Below, in pieces: positions 1 to 10,238 of a DNA stretch of 64,000 nt. The first letter of the stretch is position 1; every line of letters begins with the position of its first letter. The notes below the pieces were generated by a model. That model saw only the letters and a program-made list of their open reading frames with translations, made no database searches and was not told the origin of the DNA. Position numbers and translations under genes: made by a program. This DNA comes from Bacillota bacterium. GTDB taxonomy: Bacteria; Bacillota; Clostridia; Acetivibrionales; DTU013. Where the stretch lies: assembly GCA_023409735.1 (NCBI GenBank), contig JAEYRB010000056.1:84248-148247 (forward strand). The letters are read 5' to 3'.

Positions 1-1883
1 GTGATAGCTATGCAAGGCTGTACCTGGATGCTTTAGCGAAGCACTATGGATTCAAACTATCTACTCCCGTCAATAAGCTTGCGCAAAGAATAGTTGACAT
101 AATTCTATATGGCACAGGAAACGAAAAAATTAAAGTAGCATATAACAAGGAATATGGCAGCGGGACGTTTTCATCAGCGTTTGAAGGGGTTATTACCACT
201 ATGGAAAGACGCTATAAGGAGACCTCTTCTGATGGTATGAAGCAGTATTATGAAGAATTTATGAGTCATAACCTCTGCCCTGATTGCAAAGGAGCAAGAC
301 TTAAAAGGGAAAGCCTTGCAGTCACTATCGGGGGTTTAAACATAAATGAGCTGACCAAAATGCCGGTTGATGAATTAAAGGACTTCTTTAGCAAGCTGGA
401 ATTGTCAGATAGGGATAAATTGATAGCTCAGCAGATCCTGAAGGAAATAAAGGCAAGGATAGGCTTCCTTGTTGATGTAGGACTTAACTATCTTACTCTT
501 TCAAGAGCTGCCGGAACTCTTTCAGGAGGAGAAGCACAGCGAATAAGGCTTGCAACTCAGATAGGATCAGGACTGATGGGTGTCCTGTATATTTTGGACG
601 AACCAAGCATTGGACTGCACCAGAGGGATAACGGAATGCTTCTAAAGACACTAGCAAAGCTAAGAGATATGGGTAATACCTTAGTAGTAGTTGAACATGA
701 CGAGGACACTATGTATGCTGCTGATCATATAATAGACATGGGCCCGGGACCGGGTATACACGGTGGGTATGTTATTGCTCAGGGTACTATTGATGATATA
801 AAAAACTGTGATAACTCGCAGACAGGTCAGTATCTAAGCGGTAAAAAGAGTATACCGATTCCTGAGGTCAGGCGTAAGCCAAATGGAAAGTGGGTTAAGA
901 TCCGAGGTGCGCGAGAGAATAATCTGAAAAATATAGATGTAGACATTCCACTTGGAGTCTTTACAGCCGTGACGGGTGTTTCGGGATCGGGAAAGAGCTC
1001 ACTTGTAAATGAGATATTATATAAGAAGCTTGCTGCAGAATTGAACAATGCCAGGACTAAGTCCGGTGAGCATGATGTAATTGAGGGTATTGATCACCTT
1101 GATAAGGTAATAAATATAGACCAATCGCCAATAGGGAGGACTCCACGCTCAAATCCTGCCACATATACCGGTATGTTTGACCTTATCAGGGAGGTATTCG
1201 CCGAAACTACCGAAGCTAAAATGAGAGGCTACAAAAGCGGGCGCTTCAGCTTTAATATTAAGGGCGGACGTTGTGAAGCATGCACAGGAGACGGCATTGT
1301 AAAAATCGAAATGCATTTTCTCCCCGATGTATATGTGCCATGCGAGGTGTGCAAGGGTAAAAGATATAATAGAGAGACATTAGAGGTCAAGTATAAGGGT
1401 AAGAATATATATGATGTTTTGGACATGACAGTTGAGGATGCTCTTGAGTACTTTAAAAATATGCCAAGGATCAAAAAAAAGGTTGAAACGCTCTATGACG
1501 TCGGTCTTGGTTATATAAAAATAGGACAACCATCAACAACTCTGTCAGGAGGAGAGGCACAAAGGATAAAGCTGGCCACTGAGCTTTCAAGAAAGGCTAC
1601 CGGCCGGACATTATATATACTTGATGAACCAACTACAGGACTGCATATAGCAGATGTGCACAAGCTTGTGGACATACTGCACAAGCTAGTAGATGCGGGT
1701 AATTCAGTAGTTGTGATCGAGCATAACCTTGATGTTATAAAAACTGCCGACTATATAATCGATTTAGGGCCTGAGGGCGGAGGAAAGGGCGGAAATGTAG
1801 TTGCCAAAGGTACACCTGAAGCGGTAGCAGCTGTTGAGCAATCATATACTGGGCAATTCCTAAAGAATATGCTTAACAAGTAG
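1..1883 (+). CDS. uvrA: UvrABC excinuclease subunit A, 3' part (5' end outside window)
   Basis: This is the ATPase subunit that scans DNA for bulky lesions and loads UvrB in nucleotide excision repair, in the cytoplasm. The reading frame is open from the first complete codon at base 3, so about 626 C-terminal residues are present of a family length near 940; the missing part holds the first Walker A. Visible are the first ABC signature ([14 protein letters not shown]) and first Walker B (LDEPSIGLH), the second Walker A ([10 protein letters not shown]), a zinc module with two CxxC pairs (CEAC and CEVC), the second signature ([14 protein letters not shown]) and the second Walker B (LDEPTTGLH). 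The first internal ATG at 201 is not the real start. A hairpin terminator follows at 1992. Identification is secure. Confidence 0.97.
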   Translation, partial: DSYARLYLDALAKHYGFKLSTPVNKLAQRIVDIILYGTGNEKIKVAYNKEYGSGTFSSAFEGVITTMERRYKETSSDGMKQYYEEFMSHNLCPDCKGARLKRESLAVTIGGLNINELTKMPVDELKDFFSKLELSDRDKLIAQQILKEIKARIGFLVDVGLNYLTLSRAAGTLSGGEAQRIRLATQIGSGLMGVLYILDEPSIGLHQRDNGMLLKTLAKLRDMGNTLVVVEHDEDTMYAADHIIDMGPGPGIHGGYVIAQGTIDDIKNCDNSQTGQYLSGKKSIPIPEVRRKPNGKWVKIRGARENNLKNIDVDIPLGVFTAVTGVSGSGKSSLVNEILYKKLAAELNNARTKSGEHDVIEGIDHLDKVINIDQSPIGRTPRSNPATYTGMFDLIREVFAETTEAKMRGYKSGRFSFNIKGGRCEACTGDGIVKIEMHFLPDVYVPCEVCKGKRYNRETLEVKYKGKNIYDVLDMTVEDALEYFKNMPRIKKKVETLYDVGLGYIKIGQPSTTLSGGEAQRIKLATELSRKATGRTLYILDEPTTGLHIADVHKLVDILHKLVDAGNSVVVIEHNLDVIKTADYIIDLGPEGGGKGGNVVAKGTPEAVAAVEQSYTGQFLKNMLNK

Positions 1884-1910
1884 TACAAACGACATATGAA
1901 AGATAGGCAA

Positions 1911-1950
1911 AATAAGCAGAGCACAATAAGCAAAGTACAATAAGTAAAGC
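1911..1950. repeat. Short 14-bp tandem repeat, three degenerate units
   Basis: Three near-copies of a 14-base unit (AATAAGCAGAGCAC, AATAAGCAAAGTAC, AATAAGTAAAG..) lie just after uvrA. They look like simple slippage sequence. No function is visible. Confidence 0.5.
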
Positions 1951-1991
1951 CGGAATTATATAGTGTGATTAATTAAAAAGCTGTGGATATA

Positions 1992-2030
1992 ATAAAGGAA
2001 GCAAAGAGATTTCCTGCTTCCTTTATATGC
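1992..2030. terminator. Bidirectional terminator between uvrA and the small minus-strand gene
   Basis: The stem AAAGGAAGCA pairs with TGCTTCCTTT around an 11-base loop. Both flanks are T-rich when read in the matching direction, so it can end uvrA on the plus strand and the 42-residue gene on the minus strand. Confidence 0.7.
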
Positions 2031-2067
2031 CTTTTCCTTATGTGCCAAATTTCCTTTTACCCGATCA

Positions 2068-2196
2068 TCATTTAGGATCTGCAAAACCAAAGCTGCCAAC
2101 CGGGCATACAAACAGAATAAGAAATACCAGTATGAAGAACAAAATGGCGCAGTCGTTATTAAAACATCCGCCTAAAAATCCACCTCTGTCTGCCAT
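2068..2196 (-). CDS. Small hydrophobic protein, 42 aa, DRG..GG..CP type
   Basis: The gene starts at ATG 2196 with a clear GAGGAGGTG ribosome site ten bases upstream. The product has a short polar head (MADRGGFLGG), one hydrophobic segment of about 17 residues (17-33) and a CPV motif after it. A second gene of the same design is at 39493-39624 (DRG, GG, hydrophobic helix, CP), so two paralogues in one window support that both are real. Small proteins like these in Firmicutes are often called YjcZ-like sporulation proteins; that link is by overall look only. Likely a single-pass membrane peptide; function unknown. It is too short for ordinary gene finders. Confidence 0.7.
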   Translation of the reverse strand: MADRGGFLGGCFNNDCAILFFILVFLILFVCPVGSFGFADPK

Positions 2197-2553
2197 TCAA
2201 GAACACCTCCTCAATTTACTTGTGCAAATCAGAATAAGCTTTTGCTTTATTGCTAATATAATTATATTCTTTGGCTTGATAATAGGTTACAAAATGATGA
2301 TGTGTAAAGGTGAGTGAAATTATTACACAAGTACTTATAAGCAGGACTATAATGTAATTAAATGGGAATATTTTTCTTAAGGAATGCTTTTCATGTAGAC
2401 CTCTGAAGCGCAATTATGCTATACTGGATATGCAAAATTTAAGCAAACTGACTTTTAGCAAACATTTTGATAAATATAAACGTATAGTTTAAGTAGAGTT
2501 ATAGCACTAGTTAGAAGTATCATAGTAACAACATGGAAGGGAGTTGATAAGCT
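2197..2553. other. Intergenic region between divergent genes
   Basis: AT-rich spacer of 357 bases that must hold the promoters of the small minus-strand gene and of the Clp ATPase. I see no convincing -35/-10 pair and no CtsR box. A 65-codon minus-strand frame here has no ribosome site or family likeness. Confidence 0.5.
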
Positions 2554-4884
2554 GTGATGATGTGTTCGGTTTGTAAAGAAAATTACGCAGTAGTCTTCAT
2601 AACAAAAATAATAGACGGAAAGCAGCAACAGGAAGGCCTTTGCTTATCATGTGCCAAAAAGCAGGGTATTGCGCCTGTCAATCAGTTAATAGAGCAGACA
2701 GGTATGTCTGATGATGATATTGAGAATTTGAATAAGCAAATGGGAAGTTTATTCGACAATATTGATATGGATATTCCAAGCCCGGACGGAAATGACACAG
2801 ATTTGTCTGAAGCAAATGGAAAGATAAATCCATTTTTTAATTTTATAAACCGTGCCTTCCCTAAAAATGACGAAGAGTCTGATCTTAACAGCGGTCATAA
2901 AGAGGCCTCTGATGATAAGGACGGCAAGAATGGGACACGTACAAAGACTCAGGAAAAGAAGAGCCTCAAAAAGAAAAAGTATCTTGATTTGTATGGATCT
3001 AATCTGACAGATATGGCCAAAGAGGATAAGATCGATAGAGTGATAGGGCGTAACAGAGAAATTGATAGAGTTGTCCAGATACTAAATAGAAGAACGAAGA
3101 ATAATCCGGTGCTTGTTGGCGAACCTGGTGTGGGAAAAACAGCTATTGCTGAGGGCCTAGCTGTAAGGATAAATAAGCGTCAGGTACCTGCCAAGCTGTT
3201 CAACGCTGAGATCTATTTATTGGATATGACAGGTATTGTTGCCGGAACCCAGTTCAGAGGCCAGTTTGAGAGCCGTATGAAGGGAATCATTGAGGAGGCT
3301 AAGGCTCTTGGCAATGTAATACTTGTTATAGATGAGCTTCATAACATCATGGGAGCCGGAGAAGCAGAAGGCGCCATGAATGCTGCAAATATACTGAAAC
3401 CGGCTCTTTCAAGAGGAGAAATACAGATCATCGGCGCAACTACGCTTAATGAATATAGAAAGCATATTGAAAAAGATGCCGCACTTGAAAGAAGATTTCA
3501 GCCTGTTATTGTAGACGAACCTTCTGTTGAAGAAACAGTAGAAATATTAAAGGGTATCAGAGAGTACTATGAAAATTACCACAGGGTCAAAATATCTGAT
3601 GAAGTTATTGAGGCGGCAGTAAAGCTATCTGAGAGATATATTACCGACAGATTCCTACCTGATAAAGCCATAGATGTAATCGATGAGGCAGGTTCAAGAG
3701 CAAATCTTAGGAATACAGGTCTTGTTGAGCTTGAGGCCTTGAAGGATGAGCTTAGAAAGGTCCAGGAAGATAAGGAGTATGCAGTATCGGCTGATTCAAT
3801 AGAGGATTATCAAAAGGCAGCTGACCTAAAGGTGCACGAATGTAAACTACTCCAGAAAATAAAGGATTTTGAGGAGCACAATAAAGAAGATGAGCTGACG
3901 GTAGAGGATATAGCCTATATTATTGAAAGCTGGACCAAGATACCTGTACAGAAAGTGACAGAGCTGGAAGCTGTTAAGCTTATGAACCTTGAGGAGAGGC
4001 TTCATAAGAGAGTTATAGGACAAAATGAGGCTGTAAGGAGCATAGCAAAGGCAATAAGAAGAAACAGATCAGGCTTCAGAAAGAAAAAGAAGCCATCATC
4101 ATTCGTTTTTGTTGGGCCTACCGGAGTAGGAAAAACTGAGCTTGTCAGAGCGCTGGCCGTAGAGCTTTTTGAATCGGAGGACGCGTTAATAAGACTTGAT
4201 ATGTCTGAATACATGGAAAAGCATACAGTCTCAAAGCTTATCGGCTCGCCTCCGGGATATGTGGGTTATGATGATGGTGGGCAGCTTACTGAAAAAGTAA
4301 GGAGAAAGCCATTCTCAGTTATTTTGATGGACGAAATTGAGAAAGCACATCCTGATGTGTTTAACATGCTCCTTCAAATATTGGAGGATGGCCGACTGAC
4401 GGATAGTCACGGCAGGGTCGTCAATTTTGAGAATACCATCATAATAATGACCTCCAATGCAGGCACAACACTTAAGGCTAACGGTATTGGCTTTAATAAT
4501 GATGGCTATAGAGCACTGGAAAACAGAGTAAGGGATGCACTGAAGGATACCTTCCGACCGGAGTTCCTCAATAGGCTTGATGATATAATAGTATTTACCG
4601 AGCTTACAAAGGATGAACTTAGAAGGATAATTGACCTGATGCTTGATGAGGTCCGCAGGGAAGCTTTACAGAAAGGTATCACAATCAACTTTACGCCGGC
4701 TGTCACTGAATTCATTCTGGAAAAGGGCTATGATTCCAAGTATGGAGCAAGGCCTCTTAGGAGAACGATACAGAGGTATATAGAGGATGAACTGACAGAT
4801 AAGTTCTTTTTAGGTGAGGTAAAGCCTGAAAGCACTATCTTGGCGGATATTGAAAATGAAGCAGCTGTATTCAGAAAAGAGTAA
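2554..4884 (+). CDS. clpE: ClpE-type ATP-dependent Clp protease ATPase subunit with N-terminal zinc finger
   Basis: AAA+ unfoldase expected to feed substrates to ClpP. Residues 4-33 form a four-cysteine zinc module (C4, C7, C30, C33), typical of ClpE rather than ClpC. Two AAA+ modules follow: Walker A GEPGVGKT near residue 189 with Walker B VIDELHN, and Walker [10 protein letters not shown] near 520 with [10 protein letters not shown]. An IGF tripeptide at 645-647 sits where ClpC/ClpE carry the ClpP-docking loop, so this is a protease partner, unlike the ClpB at 53056. A region rich in charged residues (about 100-145) links the zinc module to the first ATPase. The GTG at 2554 is chosen because GGAAGGGAG lies ten bases upstream; ATG 2557 or 2560 would also fit. 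Monocistronic by spacing. The symbol rests on domain layout. Confidence 0.88.
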   Translation: MMMCSVCKENYAVVFITKIIDGKQQQEGLCLSCAKKQGIAPVNQLIEQTGMSDDDIENLNKQMGSLFDNIDMDIPSPDGNDTDLSEANGKINPFFNFINRAFPKNDEESDLNSGHKEASDDKDGKNGTRTKTQEKKSLKKKKYLDLYGSNLTDMAKEDKIDRVIGRNREIDRVVQILNRRTKNNPVLVGEPGVGKTAIAEGLAVRINKRQVPAKLFNAEIYLLDMTGIVAGTQFRGQFESRMKGIIEEAKALGNVILVIDELHNIMGAGEAEGAMNAANILKPALSRGEIQIIGATTLNEYRKHIEKDAALERRFQPVIVDEPSVEETVEILKGIREYYENYHRVKISDEVIEAAVKLSERYITDRFLPDKAIDVIDEAGSRANLRNTGLVELEALKDELRKVQEDKEYAVSADSIEDYQKAADLKVHECKLLQKIKDFEEHNKEDELTVEDIAYIIESWTKIPVQKVTELEAVKLMNLEERLHKRVIGQNEAVRSIAKAIRRNRSGFRKKKKPSSFVFVGPTGVGKTELVRALAVELFESEDALIRLDMSEYMEKHTVSKLIGSPPGYVGYDDGGQLTEKVRRKPFSVILMDEIEKAHPDVFNMLLQILEDGRLTDSHGRVVNFENTIIIMTSNAGTTLKANGIGFNNDGYRALENRVRDALKDTFRPEFLNRLDDIIVFTELTKDELRRIIDLMLDEVRREALQKGITINFTPAVTEFILEKGYDSKYGARPLRRTIQRYIEDELTDKFFLGEVKPESTILADIENEAAVFRKE

Positions 4885-4927
4885 TATTGTAGCCGTATAA
4901 TAAATAACAACACAATAATTGAATTAT

Positions 4928-4980
4928 TAAAGAGGCGTTTGTACATATAAAATATGTACAGATGCCTCTTTAGTTTACTT
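4928..4980 (+). terminator. Terminator after the Clp ATPase gene
   Basis: A long stem, TAAAGAGGC pairing with GCCTCTTTA, with an inner GTACATAT/ATATGTAC stem, is followed by TAGTTTACTTTT. Confidence 0.8.
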
Positions 4981-5065
4981 TTAACTGGTTTTCTTTTAAA
5001 AAATTTTAATGTATAATATGTATAATAAATACAAAACTTAAAAAAATATCGGAGGCTGTAAAATT

Positions 5066-6376
5066 ATGAAAATAAATAGAATTGCTGGTGCGGCCTTACT
5101 GGCAGTTATTTTATTATTACCTGCTTCATGCCATAATAAGAGTAACGAAAAGCCTGATACTAATACAGCGACCGATAACTGCTTACCCACTACAACTCTC
5201 AGATTTATCAGCAGTTGGGGAGGAGTTGACAGCAGAGCCGAAACCCTTAAGAAGATTCTGGATTCATTTCAAAATGAGTACCCCAATATTGCTGTGGTGA
5301 ACGAATCGCTTTTTGGTGAGGATTTTCTGCCTAAGATAAAAACCGATTTTGCATCAGGCAACGATCCGGATGTCTTTGGTCTTTGGCCTGGTTCGGATAT
5401 ATATGCTCTTATAAAAGCAAACAAGGTGGCTGATCTGACAGGACTTCTTGAACAAGATAAAAGCTGGAAGAGAAGCTTCAATCCCTCCATGTGGGATTAT
5501 ACAACTATAGACAACAAAATATATGGACTTCCCGTTGAAGTAATATTTGAATGTATGTTTGTTAACAGGGACTTATTTGAGAAGTATAACATACAATACC
5601 CCGATAATTACGAAGACCTGAAGTCTGCGGTATACCTTTTCAGATCGCGAGGTATAGATCCAATTGCCTTTAATACATATAGCGAAGGTACATATCTTTA
5701 TCAGAACCTTATACCAATGATCGGCGGCAAGGATGGAACGGAGCAGCCTTTTGAAAATGGTGAGGTAAAGAAATGCCATATTATTGCAATGAATTATATC
5801 AAAGAGCTTTATGACATGGGTGCCTTTCCTAGCAATTGCCTTACAATGACAAATTATGAACGAAATACACTTTTTAAGCAAAAAAAAGCAGCCATGATAG
5901 TTCAAGGCTCATGGTATATCGGTGATTTTGAAGCTGATGACAATACGATCGATATTATTCCAATACCTTATATAGAAGGTTATGAGTCTTTTAAAAATAC
6001 TATGGTGTATGGGCTAGGAGGAGGAACATTTCACATGAGTGAGACGGTGCTCAGTGATTCTAGTAAATATGAGGCTTCGGTCAAGCTGCTTAAAGCTCTT
6101 ACTTCTCCAGAGGTGGCAGCTACGTTTGCATCCGAGACGGGAATGATCAGTAATGTGAGTATTGATGAGTATAACGTTGATTACAGAGATCTTACTGTAA
6201 AAGGCAGGAAAATGCTTGATGAATCAGAGCATCTTGTTGGTGTGCCTGACTCATTTGTTGACAGAACATCATGGGAAAACGATATTTCACAGCAGTTCCC
6301 TCTCTTCCTGCTAGGAAAGATCAGTGCGGATGAAATGTGGGATAAAGCAATAAAAAACGGCATTATGCCTCATTGA
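5066..6376 (+). CDS. Extracellular sugar-binding lipoprotein of an ABC transporter
   Basis: Family 1 type solute-binding protein of 436 residues. The first 22 residues are a lipoprotein signal ending in a lipobox (LPASC), so it would be anchored outside the membrane. The mature part follows the usual carbohydrate-binding pattern: WGG near the start, a PDVFGLWPGSD segment, YGLPVE, and a C-terminal helical lobe. GGAGGCTG precedes ATG 5066. It is followed at once by a YesM-like sensor kinase and a YesN-like regulator, and only after a terminator by the permeases, which have their own binding protein (12194). It may therefore serve as the ligand sensor for the kinase, or as a second binding protein for the same permeases. 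Ligand not visible; cello-oligosaccharides are inferred from the downstream phosphorylase. Confidence 0.85.
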   Translation: MKINRIAGAALLAVILLLPASCHNKSNEKPDTNTATDNCLPTTTLRFISSWGGVDSRAETLKKILDSFQNEYPNIAVVNESLFGEDFLPKIKTDFASGNDPDVFGLWPGSDIYALIKANKVADLTGLLEQDKSWKRSFNPSMWDYTTIDNKIYGLPVEVIFECMFVNRDLFEKYNIQYPDNYEDLKSAVYLFRSRGIDPIAFNTYSEGTYLYQNLIPMIGGKDGTEQPFENGEVKKCHIIAMNYIKELYDMGAFPSNCLTMTNYERNTLFKQKKAAMIVQGSWYIGDFEADDNTIDIIPIPYIEGYESFKNTMVYGLGGGTFHMSETVLSDSSKYEASVKLLKALTSPEVAATFASETGMISNVSIDEYNVDYRDLTVKGRKMLDESEHLVGVPDSFVDRTSWENDISQQFPLFLLGKISADEMWDKAIKNGIMPH

Positions 6377-6445
6377 TTTAGATGCATAGATCAAAGCAGA
6401 TAGGAAAAGGCAATATCATTAAATCCGAAAGGTCGATTATAATTT

Positions 6446-8272
6446 ATGCAGCATTCACCCTCTATTGTATTGAAATTTTATAGAAACCTCTCTATAAGGA
6501 GCAAGCTGCTTCTTGTAATCTACGTTCAAATACTAATACCACTGATTCTTGTAGGATTCCTGAGTTATAAGAATTCAGAAATGATTATTAAGGAAAACTC
6601 TACAGATTATTCGAGAGATATAATGAATATGATAAAGCTGAGATTGGATGATTTCTTTAACAATCTTGATACCATTTCTCAGGATCTTCTGTATGAAACT
6701 AAAATATATGAGGCTTTAAAAAGCAGCAAACTTGTAGAAGATCCTGTCAGCATTTTTGAGTATGAGAATTCGGTCAACAGCCATTTAAAGAGAGTTGTAA
6801 TTTCAAGGCGTGAAATCAGGTCAATATGCATTTTTTCCAGTGACGGAAAGACATACTATGCAGATGACAACAGTCAAGCTGCAGGCTCAAGATCTGATAT
6901 GCCATATAAAGAAATGTTGGACAAGGCGAGGAAAAGTAAAGGTAAGACTTTGATACATATTGAGGCGAATGATGGTAAGGTAGAAAATATTTATTTGGTC
7001 AGACAAATAAATGACACAGATAACTTTAATGAGCTTGGGCTCATGGTTATGAGGGTTAACAAGGAGATGCTGGATAAGGTATATCAGGGCCTCACGGGAG
7101 AATTGAGAAACATAGCAATATTATCACAGAAAAACGATCTGATTACTTGCCGTGACTATGATGATTATGATGCTTTCTCAGAAGTGATTAAAAAAGGTAC
7201 AGTAAATGGATCGGGGTATTCCATAGATAAAAACAAGGGCATTTTTATTGCATACAGCACACTGGAAAGAACGGGGTGGAAAACTGTAGCTTATGTAACT
7301 GCTGATCAAATGTATAAGGATGCCAACTCCTTGCGCAATAGAATAATTTTAATATGCGTGCTGTGTGTTCTTGTACTTTCAGCTATTACAACAATAATTG
7401 CTTTTGATTTTGTTAACCCTGTAAATAAGCTCGTGGATGGCATGAAACAGGTGCAGGCAGGAGAAGAAAATGTTGCTATACAGATCGACAGAGAGGATGA
7501 ACTGGGGTTCTTGAGCAAGACCTTCAATGAGATGTCTGCTGAGATACACTATCTTGTAAACTGTGTATATAGGGAGCAGCTCACAAGAAAGGAAGCTGAG
7601 CTGAAAGCGCTGCAATCCCAGATAAATCCCCATTTTCTGTTTAATACCCTTGAGGCAATTAACTGGCTGGCACAGATGAATAATGTTCCCGAGATCAGCA
7701 ATACTGTTTCTGACCTTTCAGACCTGATGGAAGCTAGTATTGGACGTGATGAAAGCCTGATATCAATACGCGAAGAATTTACTTATACAGAGAAATATAT
7801 TTCTCTCCAAAAAAGAAGATTTGGAGACAGAATAGAATTTATTAAGAATATACAGCCGGATGTAGAGAATATTGAGATCCCAAGACTGCTGATACAGCCG
7901 TTGATAGAGAATGCAGTTTACCACGGGATAGAAGGGATCAGGGGAAAAGGGGTTATCACGTTGAGTGCAGAAAAAGATAATGAATGTGTACGTATAGGAG
8001 TTATGGATAACGGAATAGGAATGGGAGTTGAAGAATTAAGAAGTCTTAATGAGAGGCTTTCCATGGATAATGATACATACTTTAAGATGCTTGGTGAAAG
8101 CAAGAAAAGAAGAATCGGCATAGAGAATGTTAATAGAAGAATAAAACTTCGTTACGGAGAAAAATATGGTTTAAAGATAGAAAGCGAAGAGGGAAAATTT
8201 ACAAAAGCTATAGTAACGATTCCGTGCTGTGTAAGTAATATGAACGGAGGCTTTTCATGTTCAAGGTTTTAA
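6446..8272 (+). CDS. YesM-type sensor histidine kinase
   Basis: Membrane sensor kinase of 608 residues that should sense an extracellular signal and phosphorylate the regulator encoded next. Order of parts: transmembrane helix at about 18-40, a large extracellular domain of about 250 residues, a second helix at about 295-315, HAMP, then a His_kinase domain with NPHFLFNTL whose His396 is the expected phosphorylation site, and an ATPase domain with DNGIGM and a late GIGIENV glycine box. This layout (HAMP plus NPHFLFN) is typical of kinases next to sugar ABC transporters. The stop overlaps the next start by 16 bases, so translation is coupled. The ribosome site (GAAAGG) is rather far from ATG 6446. 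Confidence 0.92.
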   Translation: MQHSPSIVLKFYRNLSIRSKLLLVIYVQILIPLILVGFLSYKNSEMIIKENSTDYSRDIMNMIKLRLDDFFNNLDTISQDLLYETKIYEALKSSKLVEDPVSIFEYENSVNSHLKRVVISRREIRSICIFSSDGKTYYADDNSQAAGSRSDMPYKEMLDKARKSKGKTLIHIEANDGKVENIYLVRQINDTDNFNELGLMVMRVNKEMLDKVYQGLTGELRNIAILSQKNDLITCRDYDDYDAFSEVIKKGTVNGSGYSIDKNKGIFIAYSTLERTGWKTVAYVTADQMYKDANSLRNRIILICVLCVLVLSAITTIIAFDFVNPVNKLVDGMKQVQAGEENVAIQIDREDELGFLSKTFNEMSAEIHYLVNCVYREQLTRKEAELKALQSQINPHFLFNTLEAINWLAQMNNVPEISNTVSDLSDLMEASIGRDESLISIREEFTYTEKYISLQKRRFGDRIEFIKNIQPDVENIEIPRLLIQPLIENAVYHGIEGIRGKGVITLSAEKDNECVRIGVMDNGIGMGVEELRSLNERLSMDNDTYFKMLGESKKRRIGIENVNRRIKLRYGEKYGLKIESEEGKFTKAIVTIPCCVSNMNGGFSCSRF

Positions 8273-9879
8273 TAATAGATGATGAACCCATAATTAGAAA
8301 AGGTCTGAGGAATGTTATCAATTGGAGAAATTTTGAGTGCGAGGTATGCGGAGAAGCTGAGGATGGCCTTGAGGGAAGCGCATTGATCGAGAGCTGCCTG
8401 CCTGACATAATAATTACCGATATAAGAATGCCTGAAGTGGATGGACTTACAATGCTGCGGGATATGAAGGAGAAAGTGCCTAACAGCAAAATAATTATTC
8501 TTACAGGACACCGCAATTTTGATTATGTTCAAGAAGCAATAAAGATCGGAGCATTTGATTTTTTACTTAAGCCCTCCAAAATCGAAGAGCTTAATGATGT
8601 TATATCCAGGGCAGTTAAGGAAATAAAGTTTCAAAGGGAGAGAGCGGAAGAATTCGATAAGCTTAGAGTGCTGTTTGATCAGAATATCCCGGTGCTTCGT
8701 GAGAAATTCCTTTATGATGTTATTTATGAGATAAATACCAGCAAAAGTGAAATATTAGAAAAGCTCGAGCTCTTCAATATCAAGCTCGAAAGCTTTATAG
8801 TACTAATAGTACAGCAGGATGCCGATGAGAGTAACCACAAGTTTACAAACCAATATGACAGGCATTTGTATCAATTCGGCATTATTAATAACTTTAGTGA
8901 AGTCTTTTTCGATAAATTTGAAGTGATAAGCATTACACTTAATGATACGGGAATTGCATTTCTTGTGATGCCGCACAGTGGGAATACAGAAGATGTTTTT
9001 GAAGTAATCGACAGAAAGTGTACATACCTTCAGGATATCATCAGCAATTGCTTCGGATTCACTGTAACTATAGCGGTAAGCTCTCAAGGAACTAAGGCTG
9101 AAGAGCTCCTCAATAAATATAAGGAATGCAGAGAAGCGTTGGAACACAAAATTTATTTGGGAAACAATTCGATAATATATCAAGGAGACGTTAATACATT
9201 TTTCAAATATGATGACCATTCGATACTTGAAAAGCTGCAAAAAGCTTTGATAGAAGGTATAAAGTCAGGTAATAGCCAAATGGTAACAGAAAAGCTCAAT
9301 GAAATTTATGCTTACATTAAAAGCAATGAATCGGTGAATATAAAGTTTGTTAAAAGCTTCTGTCAAAATACTGTTACCATGATCAGCAATATCAGAATGA
9401 CTCTGTCATCGGCCGATAATGAGAAAAAAAATGAGGCAGATGATTTGAGTGGAGCGTTCACTTTGATTGAGAAAAGTGATAGCTTTGATGAGTTGCATGT
9501 TATTCTGTGTGAAATTGCAAATAACATCACATCAAAGATAAACAGCTATAATAATAAGAGCATAAGGCTTGTACTTAGAAAAGCAATTGAGTATATGAAA
9601 ACTCACTATCATGAACAGGTCACGCTTAATGAGGTCGCAGAACATACATTTGTAAGTACTTATTATATAAGCAGAATGTTTAAGAGAGAAATGGGAATAA
9701 ATTTTGTTGATTATCTAAATGAGATACGCATTGAAAAGGCAAAGAAAATGCTGAAGGATGTCAGGTTTAAAACCTATGAAGTTGCTGAAAGAGTAGGAAT
9801 TCCTGATGCACATTATTTTTCGAAGATGTTTAAAAAATATGTAGGAGTTACACCTACGGAGTTTAGAGATCAAGAGTAA
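8257..9879 (+). CDS. YesN-type response regulator, receiver plus AraC DNA-binding domain
   Basis: Transcription factor of 540 residues. The N-terminal receiver has the acidic pair D8/D9, phospho-acceptor Asp55 (ITDIRMP) and the KPS lysine near 105. The middle of about 300 residues is a poorly conserved linker domain. The C-terminus (about 440-540) is a double helix-turn-helix of the AraC family, with VAEHTFVSTYYISRMFK and the GVTPTEFR ending. Start ATG 8257 has ACGGAGG upstream inside the kinase gene. The likely target is the transporter-phosphorylase operon that begins at 10239. A terminator follows at 9941. Confidence 0.93.
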   Translation: MFKVLIIDDEPIIRKGLRNVINWRNFECEVCGEAEDGLEGSALIESCLPDIIITDIRMPEVDGLTMLRDMKEKVPNSKIIILTGHRNFDYVQEAIKIGAFDFLLKPSKIEELNDVISRAVKEIKFQRERAEEFDKLRVLFDQNIPVLREKFLYDVIYEINTSKSEILEKLELFNIKLESFIVLIVQQDADESNHKFTNQYDRHLYQFGIINNFSEVFFDKFEVISITLNDTGIAFLVMPHSGNTEDVFEVIDRKCTYLQDIISNCFGFTVTIAVSSQGTKAEELLNKYKECREALEHKIYLGNNSIIYQGDVNTFFKYDDHSILEKLQKALIEGIKSGNSQMVTEKLNEIYAYIKSNESVNIKFVKSFCQNTVTMISNIRMTLSSADNEKKNEADDLSGAFTLIEKSDSFDELHVILCEIANNITSKINSYNNKSIRLVLRKAIEYMKTHYHEQVTLNEVAEHTFVSTYYISRMFKREMGINFVDYLNEIRIEKAKKMLKDVRFKTYEVAERVGIPDAHYFSKMFKKYVGVTPTEFRDQE

Positions 9880-9940
9880 ATAATAAAGTACATTAATATA
9901 TCATTTGTGTGTAATATTTTGCATTGCAAATAGAACCGGG

Positions 9941-9970
9941 AAAAGGCTGTTATAAAATACAGCCTTTTTC
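9941..9970 (+). terminator. Terminator after the two-component genes
   Basis: AAAAGGCTGT pairs with ACAGCCTTTT around an 8-base loop and runs into T5. Confidence 0.85.
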
Positions 9971-10238
9971 TATTGCGTAAATTTGACAAAAATATAACAA
10001 AACAATAACAAAACAATAACAAAACCAGAAAACCGATGGTCAACAAGAAGCTGCAGTTCTTCTTAATGATGAATGTCAGCCGTTAAGTTGGAAATAAAGT
10101 GTAAAATCTTGCAGTATTATAGACAACAGGATTTGGCAAGTCTGTTAACTTTATCGCAATTCATTCCATTCATTATTTGGTAACAATTTTGTAACATATT
10201 ATTGACAGAAAAATATGAATTAAGGGTGTGATAAATAG
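9971..10238. promoter_or_regulatory. Leader region of the cellobiose transport/phosphorylase operon
   Basis: This 268-base stretch lies between a terminator and the first permease, so it should hold the operon promoter and the AraC-type regulator's binding sites. It contains an A-rich direct repeat (three units of AACAAAACAAT type, about 9990-10022), a near-palindrome AAGAAGCTGCAGTTCTT near 10042 and two TTGACA-like hexamers (9987, 10203). None has a matching -10 at proper spacing, so I assign no exact start site. Confidence 0.4.

Noticed and set aside
2027..2317. 96-codon plus-strand frame
   Set aside because: It runs antisense over the small 2068-2196 gene, has no ribosome site and odd composition.
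2216..2413. 65-codon minus-strand frame
   Set aside because: No ribosome site, no family likeness; it overlaps the leader of the small gene.
8803..9240. 145-codon minus-strand frame
   Set aside because: Antisense to the response regulator gene; composition is that of a shadow frame.
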